From: a virus
Length of the DNA: 55,954 bases
Virus record (IMG/VR): IMGVR_UViG_3300034198_020285
Span: 1 to 55,954 of that record
Direction: 5' to 3' (one strand)
The notes beneath the pieces are model-generated. The model had not been told where the DNA came from. It saw nothing but the letters and a program-made list of their open reading frames with translations, and did no database searches. The translations under genes were made by a program, and so were the position numbers. This document shows, one piece after another, positions 8,733 through 19,600 of the stretch; within the stretch, counting starts at the first letter, position 1; each line of letters begins with the position of its first letter.

Positions 8733-9536
8733 TTATCCCATGAAGAAGTCCATCGGGAGTTCGTAAGTTTCTCTCATTTGATTTTCAATTTGTGCTATCT
8801 CTGACATGGCTTCAGAATAAATCTGAGCACCTTTAAGGGTTATTCCACCTGGAAGTTGAACACCATCATACTTCGCCATGTTAGAACCCCATTGTCTTTT
8901 TATTAAAGCAGTCACATATTTCTTCAATAATCTGTCATTGTAAATCTTGGTATATTGTTCTGGATCATTGATGACATATGCTTGAATGACAACATAATCG
9001 CTACTTGTCATTGTTTGCAAGGATCCATCGATGTATATTCTACCAGTTACCTTGCTGAAATTTATTGCTTTTTCTGGTTGGAAGAAATCCTCTATGAGCT
9101 TAATGTAGCTCTTGGTTGCGTCATATGCGGCAAGACCTCTGGCATATCCACCACCCATAGATGTATTGATTCCGAAGTAGTCAACCAGTGCCAGCTGATA
9201 TTTCAAGTCAAACATATCGACATTGGCAAAATGTCCAAATTGAAACATCTTTACCACAGTCAAAATATCATTTCCGTCTGGTCCGTCACCACCTTCGCCG
9301 TTTACTGGACCTATATTTGCAACTTCAATGTATTTGTTGGCAATATCGGCATCTGTTAGTTTATAGCGAAAAAATGCCTTCTCAGCCCCATCAAAATGAA
9401 ATTCAGCAAAGAATTGCAAGGCTTCATCAAGGCGATCTTCGCACTGTTGACGATCAATATTTATTGTAATTACAGGGCTACCTAAAGTCCGTAAAGCGTA
9501 GTCTATTATTTCGTCTCTTGATGTTGGTCCTGCCAT
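8733..9536 (-). CDS. 13: Neck protein gp13
   Basis: A 267-aa neck/head-completion protein. The N-terminus (an SRDEIIDYALRTLGSPVI pattern, then an EDRLDEAL helix) and the C-terminal IENQMRETYELPMDFFMG end are characteristic of T4-like gp13, which helps seal the packaged head before tail joining. T4 gp13 is 309 aa. Its Shine-Dalgarno AAGGAG is inside a 13-bp hairpin immediately upstream (see 9539-9570), so translation or transcription entry here is probably controlled. Confidence 0.92.
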   Translation of the reverse strand: MAGPTSRDEIIDYALRTLGSPVITINIDRQQCEDRLDEALQFFAEFHFDGAEKAFFRYKLTDADIANKYIEVANIGPVNGEGGDGPDGNDILTVVKMFQFGHFANVDMFDLKYQLALVDYFGINTSMGGGYARGLAAYDATKSYIKLIEDFFQPEKAINFSKVTGRIYIDGSLQTMTSSDYVVIQAYVINDPEQYTKIYNDRLLKKYVTALIKRQWGSNMAKYDGVQLPGGITLKGAQIYSEAMSEIAQIENQMRETYELPMDFFMG

Positions 9537-9538
9537 TA

Positions 9539-9570
9539 AAAAACTCCTTATTTATTTATAAGGAGTTTTT
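9539..9570 (-). promoter_or_regulatory. Hairpin enclosing the gp13 ribosome-binding site
   Basis: On the minus strand AAAAACTCCTTAT and ATAAGGAGTTTTT form a perfect 13-bp stem with a 6-base loop. The 3' arm holds the gp13 Shine-Dalgarno AAGGAG, and the stem is followed by a T-run running to TTAATG. The structure could act as an intrinsic terminator after the fibre block, as a switch that hides the gp13 start, or as both. The loop side also contains an exact TATAAATA late-promoter octamer (9553-9560). Confidence 0.7.
9553..9560 (-). promoter_or_regulatory. Candidate T4-type late promoter (TATAAATA)
   Basis: An exact match to the T4 late promoter octamer, on the coding strand 16 nt before the gp13 ATG. 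Transcription would begin at about 9547, inside the Shine-Dalgarno, leaving a leader of only about ten bases. That is unusual, and in DNA this A+T-rich the octamer may occur by chance, so the call is tentative. Confidence 0.3.
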
Positions 9571-9575
9571 CTTTA

Positions 9576-10130
9576 TTATTGCTTTGGTTGTTGCTGCGGT
9601 TGTGCGTGTGTAGTTACTGGAATTTGATTCATTTCATTGAAAGTTATTTTATTTTCAATGTACCATCTTCTAGTAACTGGATCAACACCTTCATCTTCTT
9701 TAGAATGCTGGTAATTGCTAAATCCTGGCATTGCCAGAGGACATGTTAACTTTGGATAATCAAGCTTGGAGTATTTCTCTCCATCTGATACCAACCAAGT
9801 ACCTTCTTTGTCTCCGCAACCACAGCCACCGCAGAAATGTTTTCCTGGAGTAGTAGATTCTTTCAAATGCTCACATGGAGGAAGAACACCATCATGATCT
9901 TGATTGCCAAAGCAAGAAAGAACTCTTAATTGCTTGATTGGTTTCTCTACCTTATTATCCTGAATTCCCCTTGAAGCTATCGCTGTTGCGAAACTTTGGA
10001 GCATTGACATCTTTTTTTTTACAAGACTTTGCTCTTGAATTTCTTGCTTTCTGAATTGTGGTTGATCTTGTGCTGCCTTCACCTGTTCTGGAGTAGGAAC
10101 ATTCTTATTTTTGTTGCAGTTGCATCCCAT
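9576..10130 (-). CDS. Small Cys-rich protein, probably metal-binding
   Basis: A 184-aa protein of unknown function. It opens with MGCNCN, and the middle holds SCFG, PPCEHL, then HFCGGCGCGD, and a later KLTCPL. The Cys/His spacing suggests one or two zinc sites. Residues about 10-60 are Gln/Lys-rich and likely helical; the tail is a Gln/Pro stretch. AAAGGA precedes the ATG. It lies between the giant fibre genes and the neck gene, in the place of T4 wac, but shows no fibritin-like coiled coil. A virion or fibre-assembly role is only an inference from position. Confidence 0.65.
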   Translation of the reverse strand: MGCNCNKNKNVPTPEQVKAAQDQPQFRKQEIQEQSLVKKKMSMLQSFATAIASRGIQDNKVEKPIKQLRVLSCFGNQDHDGVLPPCEHLKESTTPGKHFCGGCGCGDKEGTWLVSDGEKYSKLDYPKLTCPLAMPGFSNYQHSKEDEGVDPVTRRWYIENKITFNEMNQIPVTTHAQPQQQPKQ

Positions 10131-10140
10131 AATATATCCT

Positions 10141-11664
10141 TTATGTTATTACTATTCTTCTGAATAGCAGAAGGTTTACAATCCTATTTATAGGAAATGT
10201 TACTGTTTTTCCATAATTTTCACCACTTACAAATGATTGTCCATACAGCAATACCATATTACTGAATATGTTTTCTCCAGTCGGAAATCCGCGAATATAT
10301 TTGTCTGTGACGAATGTGGATGAACTGAAAGTATCGTTCAGATTAAATATATCCGAAAGAGCCGTATTGTTATTATATTGTTCTGCAAGGAACATCATTT
10401 CAATTATTGATGGAATATAATAATCTATGAATCCATTTCTCAATTTTCCAGCTACGGTATTGATCGTTGCAGATTGTATTGCTTGATTTTGATTCAAATC
10501 ACCATAGCAGTTGAGATATCCATCATAATAAGAACTATTGTAATTCAATATCGGATCAGATGAATATATCAATGGGGTTGTTAAATATGATTTATTTACT
10601 ATTAATGCCCATTTTTTATATGATGATTCGCCCGAAACACTATGTGAAGTTGATTCTGGAGTGCTAAAATTCAGTGAACCATATGTGTTGGAAAATGAAT
10701 CTGCGTTTGGTTTCTTTGGGATGAATGTTCCTATGTAAATACCACCCTGAAATTCATCTCCTACTGAAAGATTCAATGCATCAAATTCTTCCTGTGAGTA
10801 TTGTATGGGATTCAGATAATTTTGTGTTTTTGATGGAGTTTTGGGTGAAAATGCATGATCACAATATGCTATTTCAGAATCTATGGATGCTGGATCAATC
10901 CAATATCCTTGACATAGAAAACTTGGTTTAATTGAACATGAATATTGCAAAGAAGATTCATCCAAATCATAGCATGGACCCATGGGTTCACCTTCAAATG
11001 CCGTGGTATTGGATATCAGTTTTGATGTAAATGCAGAATTTGAGCAATTAACTGCTTGCACCCCAGTTACTATTTCACGGGAGCAGACTTTATTTGCAGT
11101 AAATGTAGTATTTCTATAAGCTGGAACATCCTCATCCTGTACTAAAGCAAGATTGGCACATGCTCTCGGTGTACATACATTCTCACATGTAATTCCACTA
11201 GGAGAGCCATTTTGTATTATAAAGGCGCAACACGCATTTGGTATTCTTGCATCAACAGTTACTGTTTGTCCATCGACCACTACTGGTTTTCTACAAAGAG
11301 TATAAGTTCCATTCGTAGCACTCCAATTTCCACCAATTCTGTCGCACTCACACTTAGTGATATTTGATTGTATTCCAAATAAGCTATTTGAAAAGAATCC
11401 ATTGCTTGTAGAATATGGTAGATGATCTATTACATCCTGTCTCTGCGAGACACTAAGATAAGAACAAGAGCAACAAAATCCCTTTTCTGCTTCTGTTGGG
11501 CATGGAGTATCTTTATCTACAAAAAATGTTCCAGATCTAGAGAAACATTCATAAAATGTTATTTCTTCTGATGTTCCATCTGAAAAGCAACATTTTCCAG
11601 ACTGTTTGAGATCAGTTCCATAATCAAAAGTGCTTCTTATTCTTGATCTGAATTGAATTGTCAT
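10141..11664 (-). CDS. Cys-rich protein with C-terminal DUF1566-like domain
   Basis: A 507-aa protein. The start is taken at the ATG (ATGA overlap with the preceding stop) rather than an upstream in-frame TTG. The first 230 residues are Cys-rich (GKCCFSDGT, GFCCSCSY, NACCAFI). From about residue 300 a DUF1566/Lcl-C-like domain begins at DEFQGGIYIGTF and contains WALIVNKS and the typical IDYYIPSIIEMMFLAEQY block. This C-type-lectin-like fold is common at the tips of phage and bacterial adhesins. It has no collagen-like N-terminus and directly follows the 1655-aa protein that lacks the lectin-like end, so the two may be halves of one fibre. Confidence 0.75.
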   Translation of the reverse strand: MTIQFRSRIRSTFDYGTDLKQSGKCCFSDGTSEEITFYECFSRSGTFFVDKDTPCPTEAEKGFCCSCSYLSVSQRQDVIDHLPYSTSNGFFSNSLFGIQSNITKCECDRIGGNWSATNGTYTLCRKPVVVDGQTVTVDARIPNACCAFIIQNGSPSGITCENVCTPRACANLALVQDEDVPAYRNTTFTANKVCSREIVTGVQAVNCSNSAFTSKLISNTTAFEGEPMGPCYDLDESSLQYSCSIKPSFLCQGYWIDPASIDSEIAYCDHAFSPKTPSKTQNYLNPIQYSQEEFDALNLSVGDEFQGGIYIGTFIPKKPNADSFSNTYGSLNFSTPESTSHSVSGESSYKKWALIVNKSYLTTPLIYSSDPILNYNSSYYDGYLNCYGDLNQNQAIQSATINTVAGKLRNGFIDYYIPSIIEMMFLAEQYNNNTALSDIFNLNDTFSSSTFVTDKYIRGFPTGENIFSNMVLLYGQSFVSGENYGKTVTFPINRIVNLLLFRRIVIT

Positions 11665-14600
11665 ATGGAGCAATCCTGGTATTGACTACAATCTAACGCT
11701 AGACAATCTAAAGGAACACAGATGAAATCAGTTTCATTTATGAATACTTTCTTATATTGGAAAGAATCTCCTATTAGATTTGTTGGACAAGATCCTTGAT
11801 TTACATGCGCAAAAGCACCAAGATAATCATTATATGCATCACTAATACATGCTGTTTGTTGACCATTGTATGTACTTATGATATTTTGAAATACAGTATC
11901 AAGATCTGTGCCTTGATCGTAAATCTGAACAGATCCTTTATTACACGAAGAATCTCTAAAAACACATCTATCTTTGATGCAATCTGATCTATTTCCACAT
12001 CTAAATGTTTGTGCAGTAGCATTATTTGCCGAAGTATTGCATCCTACGCATATTCCATTTTTATTCCAGACATTAAATCCATCTGTTATATTGAAATTAG
12101 AAGTACCATATCCTTCAAGTGGTTTTGCTTTTATCAAGATCCAATCTGTGTATATTTTGTATATTAATTTTTGATTATCAAGCTTTTCAATGATTTTATT
12201 TAAATCAAAATCATAATTTGAACCACAATAGTTTGGTCCAAATACACCACATGCAGGCAAACCAGATCCAAAACATTGTACGATATCTGGATTACCACCA
12301 CGACCACTGCTTTCACCTTTACACGAACATGATGGATTCGTCTCTTGACATGAACAAATTGGGAATATACCTGTAGATAAACAACCACCACAACAGCATA
12401 ACTGAAATGATCCGAGTCCAGAACCATTTCCCTGATTGTAATGTTGAGTGATTGCCACAGTTCCACATGATTTGCCAGATCCAGGGATATAAGCTGCTAA
12501 ATCTCTAAAACCAGATAGAACATAACAATTAGTTTCGTAATCTGCATTTATACCAGCATCACAATACTGACATCCCTCTGGTGATACTGGATTTGTTCCA
12601 CTGCACAAATCTGGATCTTTTATGTTAATGGTATAAGACATTTTTGCTGAAGGTCCAGAATCTGTTGCAATTAGATAATTTAAATAATTTTGTCCAAATT
12701 TTCTAATGCTTTTATCTGATGAATCATCAAGTAAGTTTTGGTTTGAATAAGTCACACCAACCATTGTTGGTTCATGTGCACCAACATATACGACCAATCT
12801 CAGTTTATTGATAAAATTGGTAAATTGTTTTTTTGTTAATGCATCAAATCCAACTTCATCATATAAAAGAGCTTCTGTTGCATCCGCAGCATTTTCTGGT
12901 GTTAAAATATATTTTTTATAATTTTTAAGTTTTACACAGAAAATATATGTTGATGTTGTAGAAAAATATTTACCAACAGTAACCGATACATCTCCCCCAT
13001 CTGGAAGTAATGGATCATTTATGGCACCATTATAAACACCAGATGCATATGGTTCAGCTATATTGATATGTTCTGTTTCATTTGTACTTTCATTGCGCCA
13101 ATTATAATGAGTTATGCGTTTTCCTGTTTTGGTGATTACACCAGAATCAAATATTATTGCAGATTGTTTTGTTAGTTTTTGTGGTGATTCATCCTCTTGT
13201 GTTCCTGCTGGATATGCTGGTCTACTACCGCCTTGAGTTGTAGAGACAAAATCTCCAGGATAATCCATGGTTAATGGATGGCCCGCCGCTGAAGATGGGA
13301 AGTTGTATCGGAGAGTTGGATGAATTGCATCAAGATTTGAGAAATTATTCAGTATAGCATGTTGAATGTATTCACCAACATGTTCTTTTTGATGATAAGT
13401 TTTTTCCGTTTGTCCTGGAATATTTTTTGAAATTCCAAAATCAGTATATCCATTAAATCTATAAGTCATCAATTGCTTATCTGGATCACCGTAATTTACA
13501 AAATATGGTTGATAATTTTTTCCTGGAACACCAAGTTTTGTTGGTATTGTTTTGTTCATTAACATGTAATTTGATTTTGGAATAATTCCAGTTATACTAA
13601 TATAAGTGATTCCTGGTATTCCAATTGCATCACCATCCTTTTTAATGATATTTCCATATCTTTGAGCGCCAAGAGATTCTGGATATTGCATTTCAATTGG
13701 TAATTCAGACGAAGCTGTTGTGTTATATCTAACACCAAGATCTGTTGAATGATAATATCTGGGATGATCTGTTTCAAATGGACCAGGGTATAAATTTCCC
13801 ACATTTGATGTTGAGGCATTTGTTGTTAAAAGTCCAGATATTGTTCCAAGATTTAAAATAGTTCCATCAGTCAATTGAAGTTTATTTTGATCATTATTAT
13901 CAAATTCACAAATACCTTTTCCTCTTGTATTATATCCATACAATGGACAATTCAATTCTTTTCTCAGTGTATCGGTGTTAAAACTAAGATTTGCATTTTG
14001 ATTGAGATAATGGTTTAAAGTAGAAATTCCAGATCCATTGATATAAGTATTTAATACATCTCTTCTGAGAAGATTATTTGTTCCAGAATATGATGGATCA
14101 AGTTCACTCAAATAGCTCCAGTATGGCAATTCTGTGTTACTTCCTAAAGATGTATCTGTATTTAATGGAATTGATTCATCTATAGTAGATGCAGGATCAA
14201 ATCCATCCTTAAAATGTAATTGCTTTCTGGCTGCTAAATTTTGCGCATAAAATTTTGGATACCATGTTCGCAGTAGATAAATTCTAACTGAATTATCAGT
14301 CGTATCAAATTGACCTGTTCCCGAAAAGTTGTTATTTTTTAAGTTTTCTAAATTAACTCTTATACAGAACTGCAAATCTTCATTATTAATACCAGAAGTA
14401 TGGAATCCATCACCAGTTACATCGATATAATAATCTTTTACATGCACTCCAGTATGTGTATTAAATGTAAGATTTAATCCAGGTGGAGATATATTCACCT
14501 TGGCAGTACTTTGTCTGGATGAAGATGCTTCATTTATAATAAATGATACATCACTTGCGGCTGGTAATGTATTTTGAGGGCATTGGCTTATTGGATTGAA

Positions 14601-16628
14601 TTCTGGTCTTACTAGACATTCTCCCGCTGTACAGTTACATGGATTTCCATCGCATGTAGTTGATGATCCAGTGCAGGAATATCCAGCAGGACAATTGTTT
14701 ATATCAGGTACCTGAATACACTTTGGTTCGGTACCAGTTGCAGAGCATTTACAGGCTATACCTGGAGTTATCTGAACACAATCTCCACATGGAGATCCAT
14801 TATTTGATGTACATGGATTACATCCAGAGGTACAATCAACACCCTGACCCCAAACACCACCAGCAGCAGCACATTGGGCTGGAGTTGTAAATGGAGTGCA
14901 AATTGTAAGAGGATTTCCAGCTGGATCTGCATCACAAGCACAACATTTACCAGTTCCAGATGAACAGTTCAACCCAGATATATTTGCGCAAAAAGTACGA
15001 TCTTGGGCTGTACAAACAGAATTTTCAGTTTTGGTTTCATCATAAGTCCATATACCATCAGAACATCCAGCTTCTGTTGTAACTCTACATGTTTGAGAAG
15101 TTCCATCACAATAACAGCATGTTCCAAATCGGAGGATGGGACTTCCTATACATCCACAGTTTACATTTTCACACAATTCGCCTTCTCCCATGAAAACACC
15201 ACCAGAATCTTTACATTCAAGTAGTGTTTTCTGAGAGCAACCTTGGTTTTTACAACAAGCTCCGATCTTGACATTCTGAGAACAACAATCTACTTCGGAG
15301 CAAGATTTTCCTGCAAAAGCAACTCCACCATTTATTTGTTCACATTCTATGACGGTGAATTCATCACCAATACATGTTCCATTCTTACAGCAAGCTACTT
15401 TTTGATTCTGGCATCTGTCATAGCACAATCTAGTGGCATTGCTTGCTGATGATGATGTATCGGCACCAAATGATCCACAAGTAACTCCTCTTAGGAATTT
15501 TCCACCAAAAGCCAGACATTCCGCATAATTTGTATTTTCAATACACTGACCATTAGAACAGCAAACACCAAATGTCGAGCCACATGCAAAATCACACGAT
15601 TGTAATGGATTGAATGTACCAGAAAGTATATCACATTGATTTTTAGTGGTATAATCCAGACACATAGGTCCAGTAACACCAGTATAGCAGCATGATCCAT
15701 AAAGAGAACGAACCTTACAGGACGCAGCATCTACATCAACACCTCTGGCAGCTACAACTGCATACCAAGACTGTCCTTCATCAAAAGATGTTAGATTTAC
15801 TATGGACTTTCCACATGTCAAGTAGTTTTCACCATTTTCAAAGAATACATTTGACGGAAAATTCCATATATCATCACTTTCGGTTATTAGAGTAAATGAT
15901 ACTATTTCACTTGGTTTGAATGTTCCACCAAAAGCAGATATTCCATTTGGTGTTCGTATATAAAATACTCCAGCATCATTGACATTCAATACTACTGGCT
16001 GAGATGTTTCAGTATTATATGTTGGTTGAATATACTTGACTTTGGATCTTGGAAGAAGCTTTGAGAATTTTGGATTTGAAGATGTAGATTCATTCTTTTC
16101 AAAATTCAATACTCCATCGTAATAATTACCAGAAGTTACACCTATTGTAGTGCTTGAAATCTGATTATTTTGCTTAAGATATACTAAAGTATTGTTGAGT
16201 AAACCAAAAGAATCCAAGGAACCACTGCTTGGAGTATAGATGGAGTCTATGTAAATGGCTTCCGAGTCTTCAGTTACAACCAAAGATCCATATGCAGATA
16301 GACCTCTCATCACAAATGAACTTGAATTGTTTCCAGAGGCAAGTAGACTATAGGTACCATCACCAACATCGATTATTTTAGTATAATCGTTTGCTGTAGG
16401 TCCATTGAAATTTCCAGATATTTTATATTCCGTGTTATCGGACATCTGCACAGTTGCAGTATTTCCTGTAAGGAATATGTTTAGAACATGATGTGCATAT
16501 GGTCCTATTGGACCAGTTGCACCAGCTGTTAGACCGTCTGGGCCTGTCAATCCAGTTGGACCAATAGGACCAGTTGGACCAGTCAATCCATATACTATAC
16601 TCTGAAAACCAATTGCGCTACTCGACAT
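11661..16628 (-). CDS. Giant collagen-like, Cys-rich fibre protein
   Basis: A 1655-aa protein. Residues about 13-46 are Gly-X-Y triplets (TGPTGPIGPTGLTGPDG and onward), expected to trimerise as a collagen-like stalk. About residues 312-676 carry tandem Cys repeats of the form G-x-CC-x(2,3)-G-x-C-x(5,9)-C-x3-GG-x-F-x-C-x-C, for example ACCKNQGCSQ with GGVFMGEG. The middle is beta-rich and Tyr/Asn-rich. The C-terminal 500 residues contain further Cys clusters. No DUF1566 domain is evident. It is likely a tail or capsid fibre presented at the virion surface. Confidence 0.75.
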   Translation of the reverse strand: MSSSAIGFQSIVYGLTGPTGPIGPTGLTGPDGLTAGATGPIGPYAHHVLNIFLTGNTATVQMSDNTEYKISGNFNGPTANDYTKIIDVGDGTYSLLASGNNSSSFVMRGLSAYGSLVVTEDSEAIYIDSIYTPSSGSLDSFGLLNNTLVYLKQNNQISSTTIGVTSGNYYDGVLNFEKNESTSSNPKFSKLLPRSKVKYIQPTYNTETSQPVVLNVNDAGVFYIRTPNGISAFGGTFKPSEIVSFTLITESDDIWNFPSNVFFENGENYLTCGKSIVNLTSFDEGQSWYAVVAARGVDVDAASCKVRSLYGSCCYTGVTGPMCLDYTTKNQCDILSGTFNPLQSCDFACGSTFGVCCSNGQCIENTNYAECLAFGGKFLRGVTCGSFGADTSSSASNATRLCYDRCQNQKVACCKNGTCIGDEFTVIECEQINGGVAFAGKSCSEVDCCSQNVKIGACCKNQGCSQKTLLECKDSGGVFMGEGELCENVNCGCIGSPILRFGTCCYCDGTSQTCRVTTEAGCSDGIWTYDETKTENSVCTAQDRTFCANISGLNCSSGTGKCCACDADPAGNPLTICTPFTTPAQCAAAGGVWGQGVDCTSGCNPCTSNNGSPCGDCVQITPGIACKCSATGTEPKCIQVPDINNCPAGYSCTGSSTTCDGNPCNCTAGECLVRPEFNPISQCPQNTLPAASDVSFIINEASSSRQSTAKVNISPPGLNLTFNTHTGVHVKDYYIDVTGDGFHTSGINNEDLQFCIRVNLENLKNNNFSGTGQFDTTDNSVRIYLLRTWYPKFYAQNLAARKQLHFKDGFDPASTIDESIPLNTDTSLGSNTELPYWSYLSELDPSYSGTNNLLRRDVLNTYINGSGISTLNHYLNQNANLSFNTDTLRKELNCPLYGYNTRGKGICEFDNNDQNKLQLTDGTILNLGTISGLLTTNASTSNVGNLYPGPFETDHPRYYHSTDLGVRYNTTASSELPIEMQYPESLGAQRYGNIIKKDGDAIGIPGITYISITGIIPKSNYMLMNKTIPTKLGVPGKNYQPYFVNYGDPDKQLMTYRFNGYTDFGISKNIPGQTEKTYHQKEHVGEYIQHAILNNFSNLDAIHPTLRYNFPSSAAGHPLTMDYPGDFVSTTQGGSRPAYPAGTQEDESPQKLTKQSAIIFDSGVITKTGKRITHYNWRNESTNETEHINIAEPYASGVYNGAINDPLLPDGGDVSVTVGKYFSTTSTYIFCVKLKNYKKYILTPENAADATEALLYDEVGFDALTKKQFTNFINKLRLVVYVGAHEPTMVGVTYSNQNLLDDSSDKSIRKFGQNYLNYLIATDSGPSAKMSYTINIKDPDLCSGTNPVSPEGCQYCDAGINADYETNCYVLSGFRDLAAYIPGSGKSCGTVAITQHYNQGNGSGLGSFQLCCCGGCLSTGIFPICSCQETNPSCSCKGESSGRGGNPDIVQCFGSGLPACGVFGPNYCGSNYDFDLNKIIEKLDNQKLIYKIYTDWILIKAKPLEGYGTSNFNITDGFNVWNKNGICVGCNTSANNATAQTFRCGNRSDCIKDRCVFRDSSCNKGSVQIYDQGTDLDTVFQNIISTYNGQQTACISDAYNDYLGAFAHVNQGSCPTNLIGDSFQYKKVFINETDFICVPLDCLALDCSQYQDCSI

Positions 16629-16649
16629 AATGTTATTTATTCTTTAAAT

Positions 16650-19600
16650 TTATGTTATACAGTTACTTGGACATGAATTGCATGTAGCAAAATAATCATT
16701 GGTTAGGTATGTTTCTATGTTGTCATTTACACAACCAACAATTATTGGAATTCTTCTTACTGGTCTTAATCTTGCATAAGAAGATTTTCTGTTTCTAGAT
16801 GAAATCAATCCAGGATTAGATCCAGTAGTTTTGAATGATTGAGTCAGCATATTTTCCCCAGCCGCAACAGCAAGAGAAAGTTCATATGCTTTCTTATCAT
16901 TCAATCCAGAATAGTCAGACGCAATGAATCTAAATTTTGAATTTTTATTATTTGATCCTGGTAATTCCTGCAATGAATAGCTTGAATAGTCTAGATGATT
17001 TGTAGAACTCCAATCTTTTAGATAAGCTACTGATGTTGAACTCCAATAATCAATGTCAGCCAATGGAACATTATTATCCAGCATAATATTGGCATTCAAT
17101 TCATTTAAATTATTATAAATGTAATTTAATTCAGTTATTGATGGAATATACCAATCATTATAACCATTGTATCCAGTTTGATTTAATATTGAAATTTGCT
17201 TTGTACATGTATTATTGGGATTATTTACATCCCACATTTCTCCATATTTTTGCTTGAATATATCAATATTAGTCTCTACTACCGATTCAATCACCGAATA
17301 ATTCCAGTTAGATCTCTTGGATGGATTTGAATTGTAGAAACAGAATCTGTCATATGCTTTCAAATCTCGAAGACCAGCTGAATCTCTAAACCAGAATTTT
17401 GGTTTTTCCTTCGATGATTCATCGAATATTCTGGTTGCAAGAAGACCATCCACGGCAAATGTCGTTATTGGTTCCGAATTATAACCATCAAGTCTGGCTC
17501 TTCCTTCTTCCATACCCCATAAAACAGGGTCACCTTCATATGCATCTTCTGGAGCAACAATCAAAGCCCAAAGCATATGAACACCATTTGCTCCATATTG
17601 CTGTTCTGCCAGATATTTGTATAGATTTGATGTATTTGAATGTTTTTCAGTTATAATGTAATTGAGATCTATTCCGTCATTTCCAATTGGATATGAGAAT
17701 ATTCCATTTGTTTGATTATATTCAGTTGAACCAACATATTGGATATTATCTCCCCATTGAACGGTTGTAGTATTTCCCTGTATGGTGGTAACATCGGTAA
17801 AAGTCTGTTGTATATAAGGAACTCCATATTTCATCAGACATTTATTCAATGCATTATTATCATAGTTCAGGTCTATTGTGCTAGTAGTGGATTTTGTTCT
17901 ATTGAAATATTCAATATTAACATCTGTTGCAAAAGCACCAAATGATCCAAGATTTGCACCTTTTACACCACCACAATTTTTCAATGGCCAATAATATGAA
18001 TTCGGACCAGATACTTGACCTCTTGGCAGAACTCTACAAACAAGTGGTTGTCCATAGGCTGTTAGTGGATTGGTATATGGTGAGCACGGAGAAGGCATTC
18101 CAATAACACCAACCAGATATCCACCACCCATTTTTGTTCCAATTGGAGAACATGGTTGATTTGAAGTCAACTTACATGCAGTTGAATCATTGAAATAATT
18201 TTCTATGAAATTTTTTCCACAGCATTCAACTTCGGAGCATATTGAATTTGGGCCATGAAATATTCCAGTGCAATTTAAAGGATGTACATTATCCTGGCAA
18301 CTATATTCACCAGTTGATGTATTTAATGTGCAGCAAGCACCATGTATATCTGCGCAGCATTCACTGTCTGTTGTTGAAGTGCAGGCGGCTCCAGCTATGA
18401 AAGTGGCACCTGGTATCAAATCGCATTCAAATCCAGTCAAGGTCAGGCAGAACCCTCTGAAGCAGCATTTTCCTGTATTTGTATTTGGTGTTGTGCATGT
18501 ATCTGGACATACAAATTGGGAATCTGGCTCGCCTGTTAGTGAACACACTTCTCCAGGAAAGAATGTTCCCTTGTATTTTAGACATTTATCCAAGGAGCAA
18601 TTTATACATTTTCCATTTACACAACACGCTCCTTCGGCATAACAGTCTCCAGACGAAATGCGTTCTAAGCAGCTTGTTGTATTGAAACTCCCACCGACAT
18701 TTTCACAGTAAGAATCACTTACATAATCAAGACATTTTATTTCAGTGGTATCACTTTCACAGAAGCAACATGAACCAAAAGTTTCTCTGTTTATTATTTG
18801 TGGTGTGAATGAAGACCCTTGGCTGAAATTTACTCCATAAAACTTAAAAGTCAAATCATCTGACCCAGTAACACCGAGATATAAAGTAGTCTTTGATTTC
18901 TTATTTGCTTCTATGGATTGATACTTATTGTTGTTTATCCCGAATTGACCATAATTCGTTGCAAAGAATGCAAATCCAGTAGGGCCAGAAAATCCAGATA
19001 TATTCTGTGATGAAAAGACAAAGTTTTTAGAACTTAATACCTGTACATTCTGGTTGTTATGTATTGGATGCCTATCGGCAGATAAAGGAACACTTAAAAG
19101 ATTTGTAGAACTGGTATATGATGAAGTATCTACTGGTTTTATTGTCGATGGAGCAGATACATAGAGTATTTCTCCAGTATTTCCAAAAATTCTATTTCCA
19201 GTAGTATATGTGGTTCCTTCAATATAAAGGTAACTTCCATCTGCACTGGATCCTTTTACTGAGGATCCAGTAAATTCAAAAGTTCTTGTAAATAAAGTTA
19301 TGTGTTCAAGAAATGGATTGAAAGACGAACTTGGTTTTACTATTATTTTATTAGCTTGTTCGTAGGAATCAACATAAGAATATAGAATAGACGCTCCACT
19401 ATTCGATCCAGATGTAAGACCTCTTGCTACTAAAATTCCTCTGGGAATATCTCCATCAAATGAAGTTCCAGTCAATCCAGTAAGATTGATATATGAAGCC
19501 TTGCTGTCATAATTATAGAAGCATAGACCCTGTGAAAAATAATTTATAGCGGAAATTCCAAGTCCAGCTGGACCAGGATTGCCTATTATTGTCTCTCCAG

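Noticed and set aside
18268-18642. 124-aa plus-strand ORF inside a fibre gene
   Set aside because: It is the reverse shadow of the Cys-repeat region (GCA/ACA-rich complement) with no start signal.
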